Positions 15,461-25,811 of a stretch of DNA of 64,000 nt are shown piece after piece. A program made the position numbers and the translations under genes. Positions within the stretch are counted from its first letter, which is position 1. Each line of letters begins with the position of its first letter. This stretch comes from an uncultured Alphaproteobacteria bacterium (GTDB lineage: Bacteria; Pseudomonadota; Alphaproteobacteria; CAAGCB01; CAG-977), in NCBI GenBank assembly GCA_934277945.1, contig CAKQWA010000001.1, forward strand, positions 1 to 64,000, in the 5' to 3' direction. The notes beneath the pieces were generated by a model. That model saw only the letters and a program-made list of their open reading frames with translations, did not search any database and was not told where the DNA came from.

Positions 15461-17338
15461 TCAAACCGGATACAGCGGCGGCACGACTTCCTCGCCGTCC
15501 TGCGCGGCTGACAGCGGGATTTCGTCCTTGACGTCGTTGAACGCGGCGAACAGGGATTCGCCGTTCCACACGTCCGCGTCGTGACCGTACAGCACTTCGT
15601 TCAAAGCGTCGATTTCATCGCTGAATTCCGCCGAACCGACGCGCGACGCCATTTCCGTCAGGGAAAATTCGCGCTTGTCGGGCCAATAAAACGCCGCCAA
15701 AGCCTTCAACGCGTCCCGCGCGGCGTGCGGATCGCTTTTCAGACAGGCGTTCTTCAAATCGTTCGTCAAACGGCGCAAAGTCAGCACGCTTTTCTTGATT
15801 TTTTCGTCCTCGCCGACCCGCGCGCGCAACCGCGCGACCAGCCAGACGATTGCGACAAGCGCGCCGCCGATTAAAATGCCCGCGCCGAAAAGCAAAGCGT
15901 TCGTTTTGGCGGACGCGGCGGGTTCGGATACGGGCAAAGCCTCCGTTTTCGCAACGGCGGAAGCGGCAAACGGCGCGGCGGATTCGTCCTGCAAAACGGG
16001 ATTTTCGGACGCGGATTGCGGCTGAACGGACGCGCTTGATTGCTGTGCGGCGGCTTGCGGCGCGATTGATTGCGGCGCGGCGGGGGAAAGAGCCGTTCCC
16101 GCGACCGTCAGCGTGCGTTCGGGCAAAGATGCGTATTTAACCGATTTGGAAACCGTGTCGTACCAAGGCACTTGCAACGCGGGCAGAACGACTTTCCCCG
16201 CTTTCGACAAAACGAAAACGGTTTGGCGCGTCTGCTTGGCAACGGGCAGATCGCCCTGAAACACGGTCTTGCTTTCCGGCTTTTCGGGATATTGCTTATA
16301 CCCGTCGGCATCGGGAAAAACAATGTCGGGCAGAGAGGAATCCGTCGTTCCCGCCGCCGCCAGCGTCACCGTGCGGGTGATTGCGTCGCCGACGGACGCG
16401 TTTTGAACGTCGGGAGAGTACGTTTCGCTCAACACGACCTTTTGCGCGGGCAGGAAATCGCCCTGAACGCCGGCGGGACGCGGCGAAGCGTTCAAAACCA
16501 GCGCGGGAGAATTGACGGAAACGGCGCGCCCCGTCAGCATGGACGGCAGGCGCATCGGGCGCATTAAAAACGCGTCCGTGTCAAAGAAATCGCCGTTCAT
16601 CATCTTGTCGAACGGGTCGCTTTCGGCGACAGTCCCCGTAAACGAAGCGGCGGGCACGTCGATTTTCCCTGAACGCAGCGGCGTCAGCGAAAATTTGTAT
16701 TCCGTCACGCGATACGGCACATCGTTCACTTTCGTTTCATAGGAACGTTCGTCGCCGATTTTGCGCAAATCGAATTCCTTTGACTGCGGCGCGGCGACGT
16801 TGCCGTTGACGACGTCCGGCGACATGAAAAGGCTCAACGTGTAGACGACCGGCGTTTTTTCAATCGGATTTTCGTTTGACAAAGCGGCGCGCAAAAAGAC
16901 TTTCGGCGCGTCGATTTTTTGCGTTCCGGCGGATTGTTCGCCGTTTTCCGATTGCGAAGTCCCCGCCGCCGCCAAAGATTCCTCCGCGCTCAAAACGGTG
17001 ATTTCGACGGGCGCGGAAGATTCCTTGCCCGCGCTTAAAGCGGGAACGGTCAGTTTTCCGGTTGTTTTCGGCGCGACCGTCAGCACGATTTCCGACGATT
17101 GCGTCGTTTTGCCGTTGATGAACTGCGTTTGAAAACTTTTGCGCTGACCGACGACGTTAAAATCTTTGTAAAGCGGCGAAAAATCGACGTTTCCGGCGTT
17201 TTGCGGCGCGCGAATGTAAATCTGGAACGTTTCGCCCTCCGGCACGACGGAGCGGCTGACAGACATATCCAGCGCGGCGTTCGCCGCCGGCGCGATTAAA
17301 ACCGTCCAAAAGAAAAAAGCATAAAACAAATATCTCAT
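15461..17338 (-). CDS. batD: BatD family protein
   Basis: A 625-residue protein with a signal peptide (MRYLFYAFFFWTVLIAPAANA). Repeated beta-sandwich domains follow, beginning with SVSRSVVPEGETFQIYI, the typical opening of BatD. A single membrane helix is near 500-522 (LLFGAGILIGGALVAIVWLV), with a cytoplasmic tail of about 100 residues. BatD belongs to Bat operons, first linked to aerotolerance in Bacteroides and to envelope stress elsewhere. It closes the operon and overlaps the preceding gene by four bases (ATGA). Confidence 0.88.
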   Translation of the reverse strand: MRYLFYAFFFWTVLIAPAANAALDMSVSRSVVPEGETFQIYIRAPQNAGNVDFSPLYKDFNVVGQRKSFQTQFINGKTTQSSEIVLTVAPKTTGKLTVPALSAGKESSAPVEITVLSAEESLAAAGTSQSENGEQSAGTQKIDAPKVFLRAALSNENPIEKTPVVYTLSLFMSPDVVNGNVAAPQSKEFDLRKIGDERSYETKVNDVPYRVTEYKFSLTPLRSGKIDVPAASFTGTVAESDPFDKMMNGDFFDTDAFLMRPMRLPSMLTGRAVSVNSPALVLNASPRPAGVQGDFLPAQKVVLSETYSPDVQNASVGDAITRTVTLAAAGTTDSSLPDIVFPDADGYKQYPEKPESKTVFQGDLPVAKQTRQTVFVLSKAGKVVLPALQVPWYDTVSKSVKYASLPERTLTVAGTALSPAAPQSIAPQAAAQQSSASVQPQSASENPVLQDESAAPFAASAVAKTEALPVSEPAASAKTNALLFGAGILIGGALVAIVWLVARLRARVGEDEKIKKSVLTLRRLTNDLKNACLKSDPHAARDALKALAAFYWPDKREFSLTEMASRVGSAEFSDEIDALNEVLYGHDADVWNGESLFAAFNDVKDEIPLSAAQDGEEVVPPLYPV

Positions 17339-19212
17339 CTTCCGCCTCCCCGACGCCTGTAATTTTCCTGTTTTTGCATCAATTTTTGCTGAATCCGCGC
17401 GCGAAGCAGCCCCGACGGGTCGTCTTCGACGTCACTCATCCATTCGCGGCGCGGCGGCTGTTTTTCGCCGTCCCCGTTCTTATCCTCTTTGCCGGCGGCG
17501 GATTCCGATTCCGGCTTGCCGTCCTGCCGTTTTTCCTGCTTTCCGGCGGATTTTCCGGATTTTTCGTTATCCATGCCGTCCCGTTCGCCGCCCTTTTGAC
17601 GCGATTCGTCCTTTTGCGCGTCCGCCCGCCGCCCGTCCTGATTTCCGGACGCGCTTTGCGGCTGATTTCGCCCGTTTTGCATTTGATTTTGCGCTTGGCT
17701 TTGCTCTTGCCCCCGTTGCGCTTGATTCTGCGCGCCGTTTTGATTTTGCCCGTCCCGCGCTTGATTCTGCGCGCTTTGTCCGCCGCCCCGCGACTGATTT
17801 TGCCGTTGTTGATTTTGTCCCGATTGGTTTTGCCGTTGATTCTGCTGTTGCTGTTTCAGTTTGTCTTCCAGATATTTTTTATTGAACGCGGCGTCCGCGT
17901 GATCGGGATTTTCGTTCAAAACGTCCTTGTACGCGGCGATCGCCTCCTCGTATTTGCCCGCCTGCGCCAGCGCGTTGCCCAGATTGTACCTGTCGTCCGG
18001 CGCGTTCGCCGCCGACAAAGCGTTGACGGCGGTTTCGTAATCGCCCGCCTTGTACGCCGCCGCGCCGCGCCAAGAGTCGTCTTTGAACACGTCCGGCGAA
18101 ACCGTTTTTCCCGCTTTCAAATCGCGCGCCGCCGACACGTCCCTGCGCACGAACAAATCGCGCAATTCAAACGCTTGCGACGGTGACGAAAGGAATATCA
18201 TCGCCACAAAAACCGCCAGCCAGCCCCGTCGGAAGCACAGCGCGGCGACGGGCAAAATGCCCCACACCAGCCGGTAGCCGACGTCTTTGTACACGTCCGC
18301 CTTTTGATTTTCCAAAAACCGCGACGGATCGACCGCGCCGTTCGCGTTTTTCGCGTTCAGAAAGGCTTTGAAATCCGAATCGTCCGCGCTCAATTTCGCG
18401 TAAGAGCCGCCGCCCGCCCGCGCCAACGCCTCGAACGCCTTTTGCGACACGCCCGACAGCACGGGCTTGCCGCCGATTTTCAAAAACGAGCCGTCGGGAA
18501 GCACCACGGGCGCGCCCGCCGTGTCGCCGACGCCGATGACGAACAATTTATGCCCCGCGTTTTTCAAATCCCGCGCCGCGCGCAAAGCGTCGCCTAAATC
18601 CGCGTCGTCCAGATACGCGCCCAGCATCACGACATTGCCGTTTTTCACGCCCGCGTGCGCGAACATTTGCGCCGCCTTGTCAATCGCTTTGGCGGGTTTC
18701 GGCGCTTGACCGCCCATCATGCCCGCCTCGATCGTCGGCAATATGCTTTTGATGACTTTCGCGTCGCTTGTCAGCGGCGTGGCGACGAATTCCTCATTGT
18801 CGTACAAAATCAGCGCGTTCTGCCCGTCGCGCGTCTGTTTCAGCATATCCGACAGTTTGAAAGCCGCGCGGCGCATACGGGACGGCTTGACGTCGCCGAC
18901 GGTCATGAAAACGGAAATGTCAGTCAGAAAAACCGTGTCCGCCCCCTGCTTCAACACGGGTTGAGGCAATTTTTCAAAAGCGGGACCCGCCAGCGCGAAA
19001 ATCGCGGCGATTTGGCACGCTCCCAGCAAAACGACGGGAAAGACGATTTTTTTCACCCGCACGGGCACCAGTTGCGCCTGCAACAAAGACCAATCCGCCG
19101 CCGCGCGCCACGCGCCGCCCGAACGCCGCCGCGTATAAACCAGAAAAGGCAGGAAAATCAACGCCGCCGCCGCGTAAAACCATTCGGGTCTTAAAAATTG
19201 CAATTCCGCCAT
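17335..19212 (-). CDS. BatB-BatC fusion: VWA domain, TPR and Gln/Asn-rich tail
   Basis: A 625-residue protein. Two N-terminal membrane helices flank a von Willebrand factor A domain (about 85-275), with a further helix near 310-360. Tetratricopeptide repeats follow at about 375-452 (YNLGNALAQAGKYEEAIAAY). From 454 to 560 the sequence is dominated by Gln, Asn, Gly and Arg. The end carries the BatC motif DVEDDPSGLLRARI. The metal-binding MIDAS motif is degenerate: DISVF in place of DxSxS. The start at 19212 is preferred because it lies one base after the upstream stop. Fusion of BatB and BatC is known in other Proteobacteria. It overlaps batD by four bases. Confidence 0.85.
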   Translation of the reverse strand: MAELQFLRPEWFYAAAALIFLPFLVYTRRRSGGAWRAAADWSLLQAQLVPVRVKKIVFPVVLLGACQIAAIFALAGPAFEKLPQPVLKQGADTVFLTDISVFMTVGDVKPSRMRRAAFKLSDMLKQTRDGQNALILYDNEEFVATPLTSDAKVIKSILPTIEAGMMGGQAPKPAKAIDKAAQMFAHAGVKNGNVVMLGAYLDDADLGDALRAARDLKNAGHKLFVIGVGDTAGAPVVLPDGSFLKIGGKPVLSGVSQKAFEALARAGGGSYAKLSADDSDFKAFLNAKNANGAVDPSRFLENQKADVYKDVGYRLVWGILPVAALCFRRGWLAVFVAMIFLSSPSQAFELRDLFVRRDVSAARDLKAGKTVSPDVFKDDSWRGAAAYKAGDYETAVNALSAANAPDDRYNLGNALAQAGKYEEAIAAYKDVLNENPDHADAAFNKKYLEDKLKQQQQNQRQNQSGQNQQRQNQSRGGGQSAQNQARDGQNQNGAQNQAQRGQEQSQAQNQMQNGRNQPQSASGNQDGRRADAQKDESRQKGGERDGMDNEKSGKSAGKQEKRQDGKPESESAAGKEDKNGDGEKQPPRREWMSDVEDDPSGLLRARIQQKLMQKQENYRRRGGGR

Positions 19213-19213
19213 G

Positions 19214-20209
19214 TCAACGCTCCCCGACATGCGACAGGAGCGTCAAAAGCGCGCCCGCAACGCTGACGGCAAACGCCGCCGCCAGCGGATAATAATACAA
19301 TTCCTTGACGGGACGCACGAACATTTCGTCGTTTTTCACGGGTTCCAAAGCGTCGATTGTCTCGTAAACGGATTGCAGAGCGTTGTAATCCGCCGCGCGA
19401 AAATACGCGCCGCCCGTCTTGCGCGCCATGTCTTGCAGAGATTTTTCGTCAATTTCCGCCCCGCCCGCCAGCGCGCCGAAAAAGCCGCCGAACGCGCGCG
19501 GTTCGCTCCCCGCGCCGACGGTGTAGACCTTGACTTTTTCCTTAACCGCGATATCCGCCGCCTGATCGGGAGTCAGCGCGCCCGCGTTCGCCACGCCGTC
19601 CGACAGCAAAATGACGATTTTCGAGCGTTCGGGTTCGTCCGCCATCTGTTTCAACGCCAGCGCAAGCCCGTCGCCGACCGCCGTTTGCGTGCCCGCCAGC
19701 CCCACGCCCGCCTCGTCGAGCATTTGCGCCGCCGTGTTCAAATCCGGCGTCAAGGGCAGGAATTGATACGCCCGCGACCCGAACAGCACGACGCCGACGC
19801 GGTCGCCTTTGCGCTTTTGAATGAATTGCTGCGCCACGCGTTTGACGGCTTCCCAGCGGCTGATGTAAAAGCGGCCGTCTTCAAAATCCTTTTCGGACAT
19901 CGACCCCGACACGTCCAGCACCAAGAAAATGTTGCGTCCCTCGGTTTTCAGCGCAAGCGGCTCTCCCGTCCATTGCGGGCGCGCCGCCGCCAAAACCAGA
20001 AAAATCCACATCAGCGCGCCCAAAACGCGCCGCATCCCCGCGCCGCCGACGCTTGTCAGACGGTTCCGGCTCGGCATATTTTCAAGCGCGGCGAAAAACG
20101 GGATTTTCAGCGCGTCCTGATTCTTCGCCCCCGCGCGCTTTAAAAAAAGCGGCATGACGAAAGGTAAAACCGTCAAAATCAACACATAAGGATACACAAA
20201 ACGCGTCAT
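19214..20209 (-). CDS. BatA-like VWA-domain membrane protein
   Basis: A 331-residue protein with two N-terminal membrane helices, a von Willebrand factor A domain, and a C-terminal membrane helix (YYYPLAAAFAVSVAGALLTLL). The MIDAS motif is intact: DVSGSMSEKD, with LTPDL and the third element LLSDGVANAG. The ATG at 20209 overlaps the DUF4381 stop by four bases, which rules out longer starts. The protein probably works in a membrane complex with the BatB-like and BatD proteins encoded next. Confidence 0.88.
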   Translation of the reverse strand: MTRFVYPYVLILTVLPFVMPLFLKRAGAKNQDALKIPFFAALENMPSRNRLTSVGGAGMRRVLGALMWIFLVLAAARPQWTGEPLALKTEGRNIFLVLDVSGSMSEKDFEDGRFYISRWEAVKRVAQQFIQKRKGDRVGVVLFGSRAYQFLPLTPDLNTAAQMLDEAGVGLAGTQTAVGDGLALALKQMADEPERSKIVILLSDGVANAGALTPDQAADIAVKEKVKVYTVGAGSEPRAFGGFFGALAGGAEIDEKSLQDMARKTGGAYFRAADYNALQSVYETIDALEPVKNDEMFVRPVKELYYYPLAAAFAVSVAGALLTLLSHVGER

Positions 20210-20691
20210 AGCACCCTCTTTAACCAAAGGCGGATTTCCGTTTTGAACGCGGCGACGTCGTGCGCGCTTTCGTCCCCGCCCGACACGGCGTAAGCCCGAT
20301 CCGTCAAAAAATACCGCGAGCGTTCCGTCAGCCGCGCGCCCGTGTCTTCCAGAAAATCCAGCCACACGTCAGCCATCAGCGGCGCGGGAGCCTGATTTTT
20401 AAAAACGGTCAGCACGACGCGGCGCATCAAAACGGACGTGTCTGCGCACAAAGCGGTAACGTCGCCGTTTTTTTCATACGCTTTGCAAATATCGTTGAAC
20501 AGGCGCAGCACGCGGCGTTTGCGGCGGCACGGCGTTGAAAAATAGCGACACAAAAAAGCGGTCAGAACGAACAAAACAACCCCGATGACGATTTTCCAGC
20601 CCGCAGGCAGCGGAAAAACGCCTATGTGCGTCAAGGGGCGGACATACGCCAAAAGAGCGGCATCCGACACGTTTTGCGGAACGAAACTCAA
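20206..20691 (-). CDS. DUF4381-type protein, first gene of the Bat operon
   Basis: A 161-residue protein with one membrane helix near residues 30-50 (GWKIVIGVVLFVLTAFLC) and a cytoplasmic domain. The pattern LLxDICKAYEKNGDV, LLMRRVVLTVF and WLDFLEDTG matches DUF4381, which normally lies between DUF58 and BatA genes. Here it is the first gene: upstream are 131 non-coding bases and a divergent gene. The MoxR ATPase and DUF58 genes that usually lead such operons are missing at this locus. Confidence 0.78.
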   Translation of the reverse strand: MSFVPQNVSDAALLAYVRPLTHIGVFPLPAGWKIVIGVVLFVLTAFLCRYFSTPCRRKRRVLRLFNDICKAYEKNGDVTALCADTSVLMRRVVLTVFKNQAPAPLMADVWLDFLEDTGARLTERSRYFLTDRAYAVSGGDESAHDVAAFKTEIRLWLKRVL

Positions 20692-20822
20692 ACGACCTCC
20701 TTACTTTAAGAAGAATTTTAGTTTAAAAACATGAAAAATCAAGTCGCGCCCCGATTGTTTTTATGGACAAAACCCGTTTTTTGTTCAAAAATATCGTACA
20801 GGAAACACAGCGGAGAAAAAAG

Positions 20823-21536
20823 ATGGAAGAATTGTTGCCCGCCTCGCGCGTCGAACATCCCGCACAGGCACAGGCGAGATACGCCTCGATCAACAAACCC
20901 GAAGACGCGCCGAAACGCTATCGGGAACATCCGTCTTTCAACGATTTGGTCAAAGATCCCGCGCACCACAACAAACCGAACGGCAAGACCGTGCGCGAAG
21001 CCATGAGCATCATCGAATCGGAACTTTCGCACGCCGTCACGGGTCCCGTGCGCCGTCCCGAAGCCGACAATCCCTACATTGATTTTTACGACGGCGAAGG
21101 GCATCCGTTCGACGTGAAAACGCCCGTATCGACTTCTTACGACCAGAACCGCGGACCTTTCATGCCGTGGGTCGTCAGCAATTCGGTGACGTCGCAACTG
21201 ACGAAAACCTGCCGCAACGCGCTGACGGGCGAACAGGAACCCGTTTGCGTCCTGCTTGACACGTCGTATTTGAATCAGGAGGATTACGAAGCGATGTGGC
21301 GGCAGTTGCGCATGGACACGAAAGACAATCCCGAACTGCTGGCGCGCGTGTACGAAGTCAACGTCCAACTGGACGACAACACGCCCGTCAAACAGCGCCG
21401 CAGTCTGAACCCCGCGCGGCTGGCGCAAACGGCGGCGGCGATGCGCGCGGAATCTGCGGAAAAGACGCAACAGCCCGCCGAACCCGTCAAAGTGCCTTTA
21501 ATGCAAACGCTGTTGAACAGATTGCGGGGAAGATAA
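20823..21536 (+). CDS. Hypothetical protein with PD-(D/E)XK nuclease-like core
   Basis: A 237-residue protein without signal peptide. Residues 55-100 run as a helix with acidic residues (TVREAMSIIESEL), then DFYDGEGHPFDVKTP with Asp87, Asp97 and Lys99. A later strand is VCVLLDTSYLNQEDYEAMWR. Acidic helix, D-x(9)-D-x-K and the later LLDT strand resemble the PD-(D/E)XK-type C-terminal domains of contact-dependent toxins (CdiA_C type). This is pattern recognition, not a proven homology. The C-terminal 50 residues are basic and probably disordered. GGAG lies before the chosen ATG. The following lipoprotein gene starts at the very next base. No immunity gene is recognised. Confidence 0.55.
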   Translation: MEELLPASRVEHPAQAQARYASINKPEDAPKRYREHPSFNDLVKDPAHHNKPNGKTVREAMSIIESELSHAVTGPVRRPEADNPYIDFYDGEGHPFDVKTPVSTSYDQNRGPFMPWVVSNSVTSQLTKTCRNALTGEQEPVCVLLDTSYLNQEDYEAMWRQLRMDTKDNPELLARVYEVNVQLDDNTPVKQRRSLNPARLAQTAAAMRAESAEKTQQPAEPVKVPLMQTLLNRLRGR

Positions 21537-22046
21537 GTGAAAAAAGCGCTTTTCGCCGTTTTTTTAAGCGTTTTCTGCGCTTCGTGCGCCCTGCTGACGA
21601 TTCGCGACGCGGATGAGGATTCCGATTTCACGAAAGGCGTCAACGCGTTCAACGCGGCGAATTTCCCGCTTGCCGAAAAATATCTGGAACCCGACGCGCG
21701 AAACGGGAACGCGGACGCGCAGTATTTAATCGGGCTGATGACGCTGAACGCTTCCGGCGAAATCAACGTTTACAAGGCGGAGGAAAATCTGGAAAAAGCC
21801 GCCGAGCAGGGACACGTCCCCGCGCAGATGCTGCTGGCGAAAATGTACAAAGATCCGCGCTATCCGCTGTACAATCCGGCGCAGGCGTATTTCTGGTTCG
21901 CCGCCGCGTCGCAGGATTCGTCCGGCTATCAGGCGCAGATAAACAATTTGAATTGGACGCTGACGCCCGAACAGAAAAAGCGTCTGCGCAAAATCAAACC
22001 CCGCGCGCACTCCCTGAACTACAACCACCTGTATCCGATGCGCTGA
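21537..22046 (+). CDS. Sel1-repeat lipoprotein
   Basis: A 169-residue protein that starts with GTG immediately after the preceding stop codon, with GGGGAAG as ribosome binding site. The signal peptide ends in a lipobox (VFCASC), so the mature protein should be lipid-anchored. Two or more Sel1-like repeats follow: NADAQYLIGLMTLNASG and VPAQMLLAKMYKDPRYPLYN, ending AQAYFWFAAAS. Such proteins are usually periplasmic interaction scaffolds. Abutting genes suggest it acts with the nuclease-like protein or with the next membrane protein, whose ATG begins two bases on. Confidence 0.82.
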   Translation: MKKALFAVFLSVFCASCALLTIRDADEDSDFTKGVNAFNAANFPLAEKYLEPDARNGNADAQYLIGLMTLNASGEINVYKAEENLEKAAEQGHVPAQMLLAKMYKDPRYPLYNPAQAYFWFAAASQDSSGYQAQINNLNWTLTPEQKKRLRKIKPRAHSLNYNHLYPMR

Positions 22047-22047
22047 T

Positions 22048-23705
22048 ATGAAAAAAGCCCTGTCAAACCCTTATGTTCAAGCCGTTTTATTCATGCTGGC
22101 GGGCGGCGTCGTTTCCGCGCTTTTGCAATACGAGGTTTTGTGGGATTACGCGAATTACCATTATTACAACGGCTTTGCGTTTTTGAACGGCAGGCTGACG
22201 CGCGATATCGCCCCCGCGACGATTCTGACGTATTTCAATCCGCTGGCGGATGCGGCGCTGTTTTGGCTGGGCGAACGGCTGGATTCGTTTCCGGCGATTT
22301 ACCATTTCGTCACGGGATTGCCGTACGGCGCGCTGATGTACGTCGTGTTTTTGTTGACAAAGCCGCTGTCCGAATCGCTTTTATGCCGTTTGATCGCCGT
22401 TGCCGTCGCAGGCACGGGCGCCGCCGTTTTTTCGCAAATCGGTACGGCGTCGCACGAAATTTTCGTCGCCCTGCTCGTGTTGAGCGCCGTTTTGCTTTTA
22501 ATGAACGAAATGTTCGTCAATCCGCGCCAAAGAGGGCTTCCGTTCTTTTGGGCGGGATTGCTGACGGGCGCGGCGGCGGGCTTTAAAATCACGGCGGGAA
22601 TGTATTGCGTGTCGTCGACGCTGTGTTTGCTCGCGTTTTACAAAAACATGACGAAAAAACAATTTTTGTTTTTCGCGCTCGGCGGCGGTGCGGGATTTTT
22701 CGCCGTCAACGGCTTTTGGATGCTGACCCTGTGGCAGACGTTCGGCAATCCGGTGTTTCCGCTGTTCAACGGAATTTTCAAATCGCCGTATTTTCCGCCG
22801 GTCAATTACCGCGAAACGATTTATCTGGAAAACCGCACCGCGCTTCAAACGCTTTTGCTGCCGTTCATTTTAATGATTCATTTCAGCGAGAATTTCGTTG
22901 GCGATTTTTCGTTTTCGGACGCGCGCTTCGCGTTCGGCTTCATCGCCTTGATCGCCGCGCTGTCGGCGGGAAAATTGAAAAGCGTCGATAAACCGTTTAT
23001 GTTTTTAATTGTCTGGGCGCTGATTTCCTATCTTTTCTGGCTTTTCACGTCAAGCGTCATCCGCTATGCCGCCGCCGTTGAAATCGTGTGCGGAATCTGC
23101 GTCGTCAAGGCTCTTTTCACCGCGTTCGTCCGCCCGCTCTCGCCGTCATATATAGCCGACTCTTTGCGTTTGTCAACGCTTGTTTTCGGTTTGATGATTT
23201 TATGCGCGACGCCGTTTCTGACAACGTCGTGGGGAACGCGTCGGGGCGGCAATTTCGTGTCGGAATTCGACGCGCCCGCCCTGCCCGAAAACACGCTTGT
23301 CGCGCTGTACGGCAATCCGGCTTCCGTGTTTTTGGCGAAAGCCGCGCAGAAACAGCCGTCGGTGCAGGGCATCGCCTTTGTGCAAAGATACGACAACACG
23401 CCGACGAACAGATATTGGGATTTCGCGGACAAAACGCTGTTCGGCAAAAAGCGCGCGGAAATTCTGAAAACGCACAAAGGACCGCGAGTCGCCTATATCG
23501 AACACAAGCGGTTTTATATGGAGCATCCGCAAAAGTTCGTGTCCGAAATGACGTGCGCGGACATTTTGCGCAAAACGGCGGGCGATAAAAAGCCGCCCGT
23601 GTTTCCCGTCGCGTTCGTTTGCTGGTCGAAAGAATTGGACGCGCTGTTTCCGAAAGGAGAACCGTTCGCCGATTATGTGCGAAAACGCGCGGAACGCTTC
23701 GGGTT

Positions 23706-23709
<4 letters not shown>
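22048..23709 (+). CDS. GT-C-like multi-spanning membrane protein, paralogue 1
   Basis: A 553-residue protein with about ten membrane helices in the first 400 residues and a soluble C-terminal domain of about 140. The first outer loop has [11 protein letters not shown]; an acidic residue in this loop is the catalytic feature of GT-C glycosyltransferases, which use lipid-linked sugars. Paralogues lie at 25812 and 28774, but this copy has diverged clearly from them. The stop overlaps the convergent uvrB stop by four bases. Function as a glycosyltransferase is inferred from topology and the Asp; the acceptor is unknown. Confidence 0.65.
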
Positions 23710-25736
<2,027 letters not shown>

Positions 25737-25811
25737 GCCTGTTTTCTTTTTACCGGTTTACTCCGCTTCATAATTTAGGTACTGTCATAGACGAAAAGCA
25801 AGGATAAACAC

